Notes under the pieces: generated by a model
Seen by the model: the letters and a program-made list of their open reading frames with translations, nothing else
What the model was told of the DNA's origin: nothing
The model's database searches: none
DNA from: SCN-69-37 sp044507065
Lineage (GTDB): Bacteria > Acidobacteriota > Vicinamibacteria > Vicinamibacterales > SCN-69-37
Length of the DNA: 64,000 nucleotides
Direction: 5' to 3'
NCBI GenBank assembly: GCA_044507065.1
Contig: JBIQJY010000013.1
Span: forward strand, 1 to 64,000
Program-made: the position numbers and the translations under genes
Shown here: in pieces, positions 38,124-47,021 of the stretch
How the letters are laid out: each line of letters opens with the position of its first letter
Position numbering within the stretch: position 1 is the stretch's first letter

Positions 38124-39566
38124 ATGGCAGTCGCAGAAGCAGTCAAGGTCGGCAAGGTCGTCCAGGTCATCGGCCCGGTCGTGGACATCGAGTTCGAGAG
38201 CGGCAACCTGCCGGAGATCTACAACGCCGTGCGCGTCACCGGCCAGGCGGGCGACACGGCGGTCGACGTCATCGTCGAGGTCGAGCAGCACCTGGGCGAG
38301 AGCCGGGTGCGCACGGTCGCGATGAAGCCGACCGACGGGCTGCAGCGCGGCATGACGGCCACCGACCAGGGCGCGCCCATCTCGATGCCGGTGGGCCCGG
38401 GCACGCTGGGACGCGTCATGAACGTGCTCGGCGAGCCGGTCGACTTCCCGGATCGCGTCGTCGAGGCCACCGAGCGCTGGCCGATCCACCGCAACGCCCC
38501 GTCGCTCGAAGAGCAGTCGACCGAACTGAAGATGTTCGAGACGGGCATCAAGGTCATCGACCTGCTCGAGCCGTACCTGCAGGGCGGCAAGATCGGCCTG
38601 TTCGGCGGCGCCGGTGTCGGCAAGACGGTCATCATCCAGGAGCTCATCCACAACATCGCGATGAAGCACGGCGGTGTGTCGGTCTTTGCCGGCGTCGGCG
38701 AGCGCACGCGCGAGGGCAACGACCTCTGGCTCGAGTTCCAGGAGAGCGGCGTCATCGACCCGAACGACGCGGCGAAGTCGCGCGCGGCCCTGGTCTACGG
38801 CCAGATGACCGAGCCGCCGGGCGCGCGCCTGCGCGTCGCGCTGTCGGCGCTGACGGTCGCCGAGTACTTCCGCGACGCCGAGAAGAAGGACGTGCTGCTG
38901 TTCGTCGACAACATCTTCCGCTTCACGCAGGCCGGATCGGAAGTCTCGGCGCTGCTCGGGCGCATGCCGTCGGCCGTCGGCTACCAGCCGACGCTTCTGA
39001 GCGAGATGGGTGCGCTGCAGGAGCGCATCACGTCGACGCGCAACGGATCGATCACGTCGGTGCAGGCCATCTACGTGCCCGCCGACGACTACACGGACCC
39101 GGCGCCGGCGACGGCCTTCGCCCACCTCGACGCCACGACGAACCTCTCGCGTGCCATCGCGGAGCTCGGCATCTACCCGGCCGTCGACCCGCTCGCCTCG
39201 ACCTCGCGCATTCTCGACCCGCGCATCCTCGGCGACGAGCACTACGAGGTCGCCCGGTCGGTGAAGCAGATCCTGCAGCGCTACAAGGACCTGCAGGACA
39301 TCATCGCGATTCTGGGTATCGACGAGCTGTCCGAAGACGACCGGCTGACGGTCGCCCGGGCGCGCAAGATCCAGAAGTTCCTGTCGCAGCCGTTCTTCGT
39401 CGCCGAGCAGTTCACCGGGGCGAAGGGCAAGTACGTGCCGATTGCCGACACCGTGCGCGGCTTCAAGGAGATCGTCGAGGGCCGACACGACGAGATTCCG
39501 GAGCAGGCCTTCTACCTCGCGGGCACGATCGATGAGGTCATCGAGCGCGCGAAGGCGCAGCGGTAA
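38124..39566 (+). CDS. atpD: ATP synthase F1 beta subunit
   Basis: Catalytic subunit of F1. The P-loop is GGAGVGKTVIIQELIHNI, the Walker B region is VLLFVDNIFRFTQAGSE, and the catalytic glutamate lies in AGVGERTREGNDL. The family signature PAVDPLASTSR is present. I start at the ATG at 38124 (MAVAEAVKVGKVVQVIGPVV, 480 residues), with a GAGAGAGAAG ribosome site just upstream. A GTG at 38109 would add five residues. Confidence 0.97.
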   Translation: MAVAEAVKVGKVVQVIGPVVDIEFESGNLPEIYNAVRVTGQAGDTAVDVIVEVEQHLGESRVRTVAMKPTDGLQRGMTATDQGAPISMPVGPGTLGRVMNVLGEPVDFPDRVVEATERWPIHRNAPSLEEQSTELKMFETGIKVIDLLEPYLQGGKIGLFGGAGVGKTVIIQELIHNIAMKHGGVSVFAGVGERTREGNDLWLEFQESGVIDPNDAAKSRAALVYGQMTEPPGARLRVALSALTVAEYFRDAEKKDVLLFVDNIFRFTQAGSEVSALLGRMPSAVGYQPTLLSEMGALQERITSTRNGSITSVQAIYVPADDYTDPAPATAFAHLDATTNLSRAIAELGIYPAVDPLASTSRILDPRILGDEHYEVARSVKQILQRYKDLQDIIAILGIDELSEDDRLTVARARKIQKFLSQPFFVAEQFTGAKGKYVPIADTVRGFKEIVEGRHDEIPEQAFYLAGTIDEVIERAKAQR

Positions 39567-39577
39567 CGGGCGGAGGC

Positions 39578-40003
39578 ATGGCCATTCCCACGCACCTGCG
39601 GCTGGAGTTCGTCACGCCCGAGCGGTCGCTCGCGCACGAGGACGTCGACGAATTGCAACTTCCCGGCGAGGAAGGCTACTTCGGCGTCCTGCCGGGCCAC
39701 GCGCCCCTGCTCGCGGCGCTGCGCACCGGGGAGATGTGGTACCGCAAGGGCAGCGAGACGCACTATGCGTTCATCGACGGAGGCTTCGTCGAGGTGCTGC
39801 CGGACCGCGTGTCAATCATGGCGCAGGTGGCCGAGCGCGCGGAGGACATCGACCTGCAGCGCGCCGAGGCGTCGAAGCGGCGCGCCGAAGATCTGCTGTC
39901 GAAACCCACGGCTGCCGACGCGGACGCCGAACGCACGCGCATCGCCATGCTGAGGGCGATCACGCGGCTCAACGTCGCCCAGCGCGCACGCACGCGACAC
40001 TGA
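39578..40003 (+). CDS. atpC: ATP synthase F1 epsilon subunit
   Basis: Rotor subunit that also inhibits ATP hydrolysis. The 141-residue product has the beta-sandwich domain (LRLEFVTPERSLAHEDVDEL, then GEEGYFGVLPGHAPLLAAL) and the two-helix C-terminal arm (from about residue 88, RAEDIDLQRAEASKRRAEDL). It ends the F1 operon, but a PP2C phosphatase gene follows after 8 bp, so the transcript may continue. Confidence 0.95.
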   Translation: MAIPTHLRLEFVTPERSLAHEDVDELQLPGEEGYFGVLPGHAPLLAALRTGEMWYRKGSETHYAFIDGGFVEVLPDRVSIMAQVAERAEDIDLQRAEASKRRAEDLLSKPTAADADAERTRIAMLRAITRLNVAQRARTRH

Positions 40004-40011
40004 CATCCGAC

Positions 40012-40782
40012 ATGGGGCCCATTTCCTCGGCCGCGGCGACCCATCCGGGCTTGCGCCGGGTCGGGAACGAAGACGCCTACTGCGTACGGCCCGACCTCGG
40101 GCTGTACATGGTGGCCGACGGCATGGGAGGCCACGCCGCCGGGGAAGTGGCCTCGAAGCTCGCGGTAGAGGCCGTCGAGGCGTTCATCGAAGACACGCGC
40201 ACGGCCGACGCCAATCGCACGTGGCCCTTTCCCTACAATCCAGCCATCTCCTTCGAGGCCAACCGCCTGGTGGCCGCGCTTCGCCTGGCCAACCGTCGCC
40301 TGGGCGCGGCGATCGGCCGCGACTCGTCGCTCAAGGGCATGGCGACGACGGCCGCCGTGCTGCTGGCCGGCCCGACCGACCTGGCAGTGGCGCACGTGGG
40401 CGACAGCCGTGTCTATGTCCTCCGCGGGAGCGTGGTCCGGCAGGTAACCGAGGACCACTCGTGGGTGAGCGAGCAGGTCCGCGCCGGCAGCATGACCGAA
40501 GACGATGCGAAGCAGCACCCGTGGCGCAACGTGGTGACACGGGCGTTGTCGGGCGGCGAGGATCCGCAGATCGACGTCGGTCCGCTTCCGGTCGAACCGG
40601 GCGACCACCTGCTCATCTGCTCCGATGGCCTCTCGGGCGTCGTGCCGAGCGAGGCGTTCCGTCCGCTGATCGAGGGCGCCCCGTCACTCGAGGCCGCCTG
40701 TGAGGCGCTGGTGTCGGCGGCCAATGAAGGCGGCGGCCCCGACAACATCACCGTCGTGCTGTTGAGGATCGATGTGGAGTAA
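40012..40782 (+). CDS. PP2C-family Ser/Thr protein phosphatase (Stp-like)
   Basis: Metal-dependent protein phosphatase of the bacterial Stp/PrpC type, which usually opposes a Hanks-type kinase. The 256-residue product shows the metal-binding motifs GNEDAY, VADGMGGHAAGEVASKLAVE, VAHVGDSRVYVL, ICSDGLSG and GPDNITVVLLRID. No kinase gene lies nearby. The start is the ATG at 40012, 8 bp after atpC. Its 3' end overlaps the next gene by 11 bp, so it bridges the ATP-synthase operon and the polysaccharide exporter. Confidence 0.93.
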   Translation: MGPISSAAATHPGLRRVGNEDAYCVRPDLGLYMVADGMGGHAAGEVASKLAVEAVEAFIEDTRTADANRTWPFPYNPAISFEANRLVAALRLANRRLGAAIGRDSSLKGMATTAAVLLAGPTDLAVAHVGDSRVYVLRGSVVRQVTEDHSWVSEQVRAGSMTEDDAKQHPWRNVVTRALSGGEDPQIDVGPLPVEPGDHLLICSDGLSGVVPSEAFRPLIEGAPSLEAACEALVSAANEGGGPDNITVVLLRIDVE

Positions 40783-41566
40783 CATCGCGGCGCTCGTCCG
40801 CTATCGCGGCCTGATCCGCAGTCTGGTCGCCCGTGAGCTCAAGGCGCGGTATCGCGGGTCGATGCTCGGCTTCTTCTGGTCGTTCATCAATCCGCTGCTG
40901 CTGCTGTCGATCTATACGTTCGTCTTCACCTATATCCTGCCCAACCGCGAACCCAGGGCGCAGCCCTATGCGCTGTTCATGTTCTGCGGCCTGCTGCCGT
41001 GGACCTGGTTCTCGTCGTCGCTCAACGAGGCGGCGGGCGCGCTGATAGGCGGATCGAACCTGATCAAGAAAGTGCTGTTCCCCGCCGAGATACTGCCCAT
41101 CGTCAGTGTGCTGGCGAACATGGTGCACTTCTTCTTCGGGCTGCCGATCCTCGCGGCGTTCTTCATCGGGCTCCGGCACGTACCCGACTGGGGCGAGCTC
41201 GTCTGGCTGCCGGTCGTCATCGCGGTACAGCTGATCTTCACCGTGGCGCTCGCGCTGCTGCTTTCGGCGCTGACGGTCCACTTCCGCGACATCCGCGACC
41301 TGCTGTCGAACCTGCTGACGTTCTGGTTCTTCGCGACGCCCATCATCTACCCGTACTTCATGGAAGGCGTCGAACAGTTCAGCTGGCTCTTCAACCTGAA
41401 CCCGTTCTTCCACATCGTGGCGTCGTATCAGGAGCTGCTGTTCTTCCCGGGACCGTTCGGTCACCTCAAGTGGCTGCTCGCGCTTGGCGGTGCCTCGGTG
41501 CTGCTGCTGCTGGCGTGTTACTGGGTATTCGATCGGCTGCGTGATTCGTTTGCGGAGGCCGTGTGA
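40772..41566 (+). CDS. ABC-2 polysaccharide export permease (Wzm-like)
   Basis: Inner-membrane half of an ABC exporter for O-antigen or teichoic-acid-type polymers. The 264-residue product has an amphipathic start (RELKARYRGSMLGFFWSFIN) and six hydrophobic segments (LLLLSIYTFVFTYILP, FMFCGLLPWTWFSSSLNEAA, and others). The ABC-2 family pattern LLTFWFFATPIIYPY is present. It overlaps both neighbours and is followed by its ATPase. The ATPase has an extra C-terminal domain, which favours an O-antigen-type polymer. Confidence 0.9.
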   Translation: MWSNIAALVRYRGLIRSLVARELKARYRGSMLGFFWSFINPLLLLSIYTFVFTYILPNREPRAQPYALFMFCGLLPWTWFSSSLNEAAGALIGGSNLIKKVLFPAEILPIVSVLANMVHFFFGLPILAAFFIGLRHVPDWGELVWLPVVIAVQLIFTVALALLLSALTVHFRDIRDLLSNLLTFWFFATPIIYPYFMEGVEQFSWLFNLNPFFHIVASYQELLFFPGPFGHLKWLLALGGASVLLLLACYWVFDRLRDSFAEAV

Positions 41567-42876
41567 GCGCGCCGGCCATTTCCCTCCGCAACGTCAGCAA
41601 GCTCTACCGGCGGTACGGCGGCCGGCAGTTTGCCACGTTGAAGAGCGCGCTGCTGTCGGGTGACCTGGTCAGGAAGCTTCGCCCGGAGGAGACGTTCCAG
41701 GCGCTGTCGGACGTGTCGTTCGACGTGCCGGCCGGCCAGACGCTCGGCGTGATCGGCCGGAACGGTTCCGGGAAGAGCACGGCGCTGAAACTCGTCGCCG
41801 GCATCACCAAGCCCACGTCCGGATCCGTTGTCGTGAAGGGCCGTGTCTCGGCCCTCATCGAGCTCGGCGCGGGCTTCCACCCCGAGATCTCCGGCCGCGA
41901 GAACGTCTTCATCAACGGCGTGATGCTGGGGATGTCGAAGCGCGAGATCCAGCGGAGGTTCGACGAGATCGTCGACTTCGCCGAGCTGCGGGATTTCATC
42001 GACGCCCCCGTCAAGACCTACTCGTCGGGGATGTACATGCGCCTGGGGTTTGCCGTGGCGATCCACGTCGATCCCGACGTGCTGCTCGTCGACGAGGTCC
42101 TGGCCGTGGGCGACGAGGCCTTCACGCACAAGTGCCTCGACAAATTCGCCGAGTTCAAGCGGCGGAACAAGACGATCCTGCTCGTCACGCACTCGCTCGG
42201 CCTGGTCGAGCGGTTCTGCGACGAGGCCCTGTGGCTCGACCGGGGCATGCGGAAAGGGCAGGGCGATCCCACGCGCGTGATTGGCGCCTACATGACCGAC
42301 GTCGAGCGACAGGAAGAGCAGCTGCTCGCGGCCACCGACGCCCGCGCGAAGCGCGAGGCGACCGATGCGCCGGCCGGACCGGTCGATGCGGGCGAGGCCT
42401 CCGCCAACATGATGCAGGCCACCGAGGGGCGCTGGGGATCGGGTGGCGTCGAGATCACGGCCGTCACGCTCGCCGGAGCGGACGGGCAGCCTACGCAGAT
42501 CTTTCACACGGGCGAGGCCGTCAGCATCCGGCTTTCGGTGGCCGCGGCCGAGCCGGTCAGTGACTTCGTGTTCGGCGTCGGCATCTTCAATGCGGAAGGT
42601 GTCTTCATCTACGGCACGAACACGTTCATCGAGGAGTACGAGCCCGACGTCCTCATCGGTGACGCCGAGGCGACGCTGCTGATCGATTCGCTCGACCTGG
42701 TCGAAGGCACCTACAAGCTCGACGTTGCGGTCCATCGCCGCGACGGGGCCGCGTACGACTACCACCGACTGCTCTACACGTTCCGCGTGAAGTCCCGCAT
42801 CAAGGACGTCGGCATCTACCGGCCGCGGCACCGCTGGAACTTCTCCCCCTCGGTGAAGTTCAGGCTGAAGCCGTGA
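41563..42876 (+). CDS. Wzt-type ABC exporter ATPase with polymer-binding domain
   Basis: ATPase partner of the upstream permease. The 437-residue product has the Walker A GVIGRNGSGKSTALKLVAGI and the polysaccharide-exporter variant signature VKTYSSGMYMRLGFAVAIHV. Walker B is DVLLVDEVLAVGDE. A linker (about residues 250-290) leads to a C-terminal immunoglobulin-like domain of about 145 residues (VSIRLSVAAAEPVSDFVFGV, then DVAVHRRDGAAYDYHR). In O9a-type systems this domain recognises the modified end of the polymer. GTG start, overlapping the permease stop (GTGA). Confidence 0.92.
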   Translation: MSAPAISLRNVSKLYRRYGGRQFATLKSALLSGDLVRKLRPEETFQALSDVSFDVPAGQTLGVIGRNGSGKSTALKLVAGITKPTSGSVVVKGRVSALIELGAGFHPEISGRENVFINGVMLGMSKREIQRRFDEIVDFAELRDFIDAPVKTYSSGMYMRLGFAVAIHVDPDVLLVDEVLAVGDEAFTHKCLDKFAEFKRRNKTILLVTHSLGLVERFCDEALWLDRGMRKGQGDPTRVIGAYMTDVERQEEQLLAATDARAKREATDAPAGPVDAGEASANMMQATEGRWGSGGVEITAVTLAGADGQPTQIFHTGEAVSIRLSVAAAEPVSDFVFGVGIFNAEGVFIYGTNTFIEEYEPDVLIGDAEATLLIDSLDLVEGTYKLDVAVHRRDGAAYDYHRLLYTFRVKSRIKDVGIYRPRHRWNFSPSVKFRLKP

Positions 42877-43364
42877 GCGACGCGCCGCCTCCGTTCGAGC
42901 CGCTGTCGGCCGAGGCCTGTGGCGCATTTGCGGCAGACGCGCGCCGGCAGGGGCGGCGCGTCGTGTTCACCAACGGCGTCTTCGACCTGCTGCATCCCGG
43001 CCACGTCCGCTACCTTCAGGCGGCCCGTGCCGAGGGCAACGTCCTCATCGTTGCCGTCAATTCCGACCGGTCCGTGCGCGGGAACAAGGGGCCCGATCGC
43101 CCGGTGACGCCCGAGCGCGAACGCGCCGAACTCCTCGCGGCGCTCGCGTGCGTCGACGCTGTTACGATCTTCGATGACGCCACACCGGCGGCGATTATCG
43201 AGGCCGTACAGCCCGACGTGCTCGTGAAGGGCGCCGACTGGGCGGCCGACGCCATTGTCGGGCGCGAGACGGTCGAGTCGCGCGGGGGGCGCGTCGTGCG
43301 CGTGGCCATCGAGCCCGGCTGGTCGACCTCGTCCATCATCGCGAAGATACGGCAACACACGTGA
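42873..43364 (+). CDS. rfaE2: D-glycero-beta-D-manno-heptose 1-phosphate adenylyltransferase
   Basis: Activates heptose-1-phosphate to ADP-heptose for the lipopolysaccharide inner core. The 163-residue product matches the C-terminal (HldE2) half of the fused enzyme of E. coli. It has the nucleotidyltransferase HxGH motif in FTNGVFDLLHPGHVRYLQAA, then VNSDRSVRGNKGPDRPV, then DVLVKGADWAADAIVG. The kinase half (HldE1) is not in the window, so the two functions are separate genes here. GTG start with a 4-bp overlap to wzt. Its place next to wzm/wzt supports an envelope-polysaccharide locus. Confidence 0.92.
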   Translation: MSDAPPPFEPLSAEACGAFAADARRQGRRVVFTNGVFDLLHPGHVRYLQAARAEGNVLIVAVNSDRSVRGNKGPDRPVTPERERAELLAALACVDAVTIFDDATPAAIIEAVQPDVLVKGADWAADAIVGRETVESRGGRVVRVAIEPGWSTSSIIAKIRQHT

Positions 43365-46300
43365 TCGGATCGACCTCATCGCTGGCATTCCGTTCGCTGC
43401 TGAAGACCTCGGCGACGAAGGCCGGCCTGCACCGCCCCGTGCCGAAGCTCACGGGACTGACGCCGCAGGCCGTAGCCCTGCACGCCGCGGCGATCGCGCA
43501 GGAGCGCCCCGTCGTGCTCGTGGTGGCCACCGACGCCGATGCCGAACGAACGGCCACCGACGCGCGCCTGTTCCTGTCGATCCTGCTGGGACTGTCCGAC
43601 AGCGAAAGCGCCGAGTCGGTGCTCTCGCTCCCGTCGCTCGAAGTCGACCCGTACCGGGCACTCTCGCCGCACCAGGCGGTCGCCTCGGCGCGGGCCCGCG
43701 CCCTGTACGCCCTGACCACCCGGACTGCGCGCATCGTCGTCGCCTCGGCACGCGCCCTGCTACCGCGACTGAGTGCCCCGGACCGGTTCGAGGCCGCGGG
43801 ACTGACGCTTCACCCCGGCGATGAAGTTGCGCCGCACGATCTGGGAGAACGGCTGGCGGCGGCCGGGTTCACGCCCGAGGATCCCGTCGAGGAGCCCGGC
43901 GCGTTCTGCGTCCGGGGCGGCGTCGTCGATCTGTTTCCCGCCGCCGAAGGATTCCCCGTCCGGCTCGAGTTCATCGGCGACATCGTCGAATCCATCCGCC
44001 GCTTCGACAGCGCAACGCAGCGGTCGCTGACCGCGCTCGATCGCGTCACCGTCGCGCCGCAGCGTGAGCTCATCGACGATCCCGGGGCGCCCGACGACCC
44101 CGAAGCGCACGATCGCTCCGCCACCTTCATCGACTACGTCCGACGCGCGGGCGCAGTCGCGCTGGTCTTCGAGCCCGACGACGTGGCCGAACGTGTCCAG
44201 GGGCTCGAAGGGCAGTGGCGCGAATCGGCGGCCGATGCGGCCGAACGAGGCGGCCTGGCCGCACCGTTCGAATCGATAGCCGTCGGCTGGGCCGACCTGG
44301 CGCCGTGGCTGGCGACCGCGCATCGGATCAGCGAGCTAGCCGTGGACGATGAGGAGGGCAGCGTTCACGTCTCGACGACCCCGGCGCTCGAGTACCACGG
44401 GAGGATTGCCGACTGGGTGGACGAGATCAAGCGCGCGCGCGCGAGCGACGAGACCGTCGTGTTCATGGCGGCGACGTCCGGCCGCGGTGAGCGGACGATC
44501 GAGATCCTGGCCGACTACGAGGTGCGGGCGCGCGCGGTGGGCGAGTCGGATGACCTGGCGCGCGCCGGCGTCCTCGTGGCGACCGGGCAGTTGTCTCGGG
44601 GGTTCCATCTTCCATCGGCCGGGCTGGTGCTCTTCGCGGAGACGGACCTCTTCGAAGAGGAGCGACGCGTTCACGAACGCCGCCGGTCGACGACGACCAG
44701 TACCTTCCTGTCCGACTTCCGCGACCTGAAGATCGGCGACCTGGTCGTCCACGTCGACAACGGTATCGGCCGGTTCGTCGGGCTCAAACGCCTGTCGATC
44801 CTGCCCGGCCAGCCGCCGCAGGACTTCATGGAACTGCGGTATGCCGCCGACGACAAGCTGTTCGTGCCGCTCGAGCGGCTCGACCTCGTCCAGAAGTATT
44901 CCGGCGGTGCGGCGCCCACGCTCGACCGCCTCGGCGGCACGACGTGGGAAAAGGCAAAGACCCGCGTCAAGAAGGCCATGCGCGACATGGCCGAGGAACT
45001 GCTGAAGCTGTACGCCGCGCGCAAGGCGGTGACCGGTTACGCCTTCAGCGCGGACTCGCACTGGCAGGAGGAGTTCGGCGACGCGTTCGAGTACGAGCTC
45101 ACCGCGGATCAGCAGGCCGCCATCGCCGACATCACGCGCGACATGGAGTCGACGACCCCCATGGACCGGCTGCTGTGTGGCGACGTGGGGTATGGCAAGA
45201 CCGAGGTGGCCATGCGCGCGGCGTTCAAGGCGGTTGTCGATGGCAAGCAGGTCGCGTTCCTTGCCCCGACGACGATCCTCGCGTTCCAGCACGCGAGAAC
45301 GCTGCGGGATCGGTTCGCAGGGTTTCCCGTGCGGGTCGACATGATCAGCCGCTTCCGCACCAGACAGGAGCAGAAGGAGACGATCGCGCGGCTGGCCGCC
45401 GGTCAGGTGGACATCATCGTCGGCACGCATCGGCTGCTCTCGAAGGACGTGCAGTTCCGCGATCTGGGCCTGCTCGTCGTCGACGAGGAACAACGGTTCG
45501 GCGTGGCGCACAAGGAACGCATCAAGCAGATGCGCAAGCGCGTCGACGTGCTGACGATGACGGCGACGCCCATCCCGCGTACGTTGAACATGTCGCTTGT
45601 CGGCATCCGCGACATGTCGGTCATCGAGACGCCGCCGCGCGATCGCCTGGCCATCCATACCCAGGTCGTGAAGTTCGATACTGACGTGATCGTCCGAGCG
45701 ATCCGCACCGAGATGGAACGCGGCGGCCAGGTGTACTTCGTCCACAACCGCGTCGAGTCGATCTTCTCGATAGCCAATCTCGTGCGTCGGCTGGTGCCCG
45801 ACGCGAGGATAGGCGTGGGACACGGCCAGATGGGCGAGGAGGCACTCGAAAAGGTGATGGTGGACTTCGTCGCCCACAAGTTCGACATCCTCATCGCCAC
45901 CACCATTGTCGAGAACGGCCTCGACATCTCGAACGCGAACACGATCATCATCAATCGGGCGGATCGCTACGGGCTGGCGCAGCTGTACCAGTTGCGCGGC
46001 AGGGTCGGCCGTGCCGAACGACGCGCCTACGCGTACCTGCTGATCCCCGCCGAGCAGACGCTCTCGCCCATTGCGCGACGGCGTCTGTCGGCCATCCGCG
46101 AATTCAGCGATCTCGGCAGCGGTTTCCGAATCGCCGCGCTCGACCTCGAGATTCGCGGTGCGGGCAACCTGCTTGGCGGCCAGCAGAGCGGACACATCGA
46201 AGCCGTGGGCTTCGACATGTACACGAAGCTCCTCGAGGAAACGATCCGTGAATTGAAGGGCGAGGATCTCGAGGACGAGCATCGTGCGGCCGTGAACCTG

Positions 46301-46975
46301 CGGCTCGACCTGCGCATCGACGATGCCTACGTGCCGGACATGAACCAGCGGCTGATGGTCTACAGGCGACTGGCGAGCGTGCGCAGCGCCGACGAGGTCG
46401 CGGCCATCCTCGACGAACTGCGTGACCGCTACGGCGAGCCGCCGGCCTCGGTCCAGAACCTTGCCGAGTTCGCCCGCATCCGGCTGCTGGCCGACCGCAT
46501 CGGCGTCGAGACGCTCGACAGGGAAGGGCCACAGGTCATCGTGCGGTTCCGGCAGGACGCGAAGGTCAATCCGGCCGTGCTCGCGCGGCTCCTCCAGACC
46601 CGCGGCGACCTGACCTTTGCGCCGCCGGTCATGCTGCGCCTCGACCTGTCGAAGCCGGCGGCCGCTCCCGCGCCCGTGCCGAGGCGCCCAGCCCCGCCCC
46701 CGGTCGAAACCCGGCGCATCTTCACGAAACCGGGACAGACTGGGCGGATGGTGGCGAAGTCTAAGCCGGTGGCCCCCCCCGCGGCGGGTTCGTCACCCGA
46801 TGAGTCGCTCGAGGCTTCGTGGTGGACCGCCAGAGCAACGACCGGCGTGGCGGCCGGGTTCACCCGCGACGAGATCCTGGCCGAGGTGCCGCCGGATCCG
46901 GCCGCTCCGGGCGGCCTCTTCGAACGGCTGAAAGATGTGCTGGGCCAGTTGAGCGACCCGACACTTCAGGGCTAA
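43361..46975 (+). CDS. mfd: Transcription-repair coupling factor Mfd
   Basis: Removes stalled RNA polymerase and recruits UvrA to the lesion. The 1204-residue product has the UvrB-like N-terminal domains (GAFCVRGGVVDLFPAAEGFP) and the CarD-like polymerase-interaction domain (LKIGDLVVHVDNGIGRFVGL, about residue 453). The translocase motor has CGDVGYGKTEVAMRAAFKAV (about 606), DEEQRFGV (about 707) and TATPIPRTLNMSLVGIRDMS. The TRCF domain follows. A Pro/Ala-rich C-terminal extension of about 110 residues (from about 1095) is unusual. GTG start overlapping rfaE2 by 4 bp. Confidence 0.97.
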   Translation: MIGSTSSLAFRSLLKTSATKAGLHRPVPKLTGLTPQAVALHAAAIAQERPVVLVVATDADAERTATDARLFLSILLGLSDSESAESVLSLPSLEVDPYRALSPHQAVASARARALYALTTRTARIVVASARALLPRLSAPDRFEAAGLTLHPGDEVAPHDLGERLAAAGFTPEDPVEEPGAFCVRGGVVDLFPAAEGFPVRLEFIGDIVESIRRFDSATQRSLTALDRVTVAPQRELIDDPGAPDDPEAHDRSATFIDYVRRAGAVALVFEPDDVAERVQGLEGQWRESAADAAERGGLAAPFESIAVGWADLAPWLATAHRISELAVDDEEGSVHVSTTPALEYHGRIADWVDEIKRARASDETVVFMAATSGRGERTIEILADYEVRARAVGESDDLARAGVLVATGQLSRGFHLPSAGLVLFAETDLFEEERRVHERRRSTTTSTFLSDFRDLKIGDLVVHVDNGIGRFVGLKRLSILPGQPPQDFMELRYAADDKLFVPLERLDLVQKYSGGAAPTLDRLGGTTWEKAKTRVKKAMRDMAEELLKLYAARKAVTGYAFSADSHWQEEFGDAFEYELTADQQAAIADITRDMESTTPMDRLLCGDVGYGKTEVAMRAAFKAVVDGKQVAFLAPTTILAFQHARTLRDRFAGFPVRVDMISRFRTRQEQKETIARLAAGQVDIIVGTHRLLSKDVQFRDLGLLVVDEEQRFGVAHKERIKQMRKRVDVLTMTATPIPRTLNMSLVGIRDMSVIETPPRDRLAIHTQVVKFDTDVIVRAIRTEMERGGQVYFVHNRVESIFSIANLVRRLVPDARIGVGHGQMGEEALEKVMVDFVAHKFDILIATTIVENGLDISNANTIIINRADRYGLAQLYQLRGRVGRAERRAYAYLLIPAEQTLSPIARRRLSAIREFSDLGSGFRIAALDLEIRGAGNLLGGQQSGHIEAVGFDMYTKLLEETIRELKGEDLEDEHRAAVNLRLDLRIDDAYVPDMNQRLMVYRRLASVRSADEVAAILDELRDRYGEPPASVQNLAEFARIRLLADRIGVETLDREGPQVIVRFRQDAKVNPAVLARLLQTRGDLTFAPPVMLRLDLSKPAAAPAPVPRRPAPPPVETRRIFTKPGQTGRMVAKSKPVAPPAAGSSPDESLEASWWTARATTGVAAGFTRDEILAEVPPDPAAPGGLFERLKDVLGQLSDPTLQG

Positions 46976-47021
46976 CATATTGATTTGGCGTCAGTTGCGG
47001 CAAGATCCGCAGGGTTTTCTC

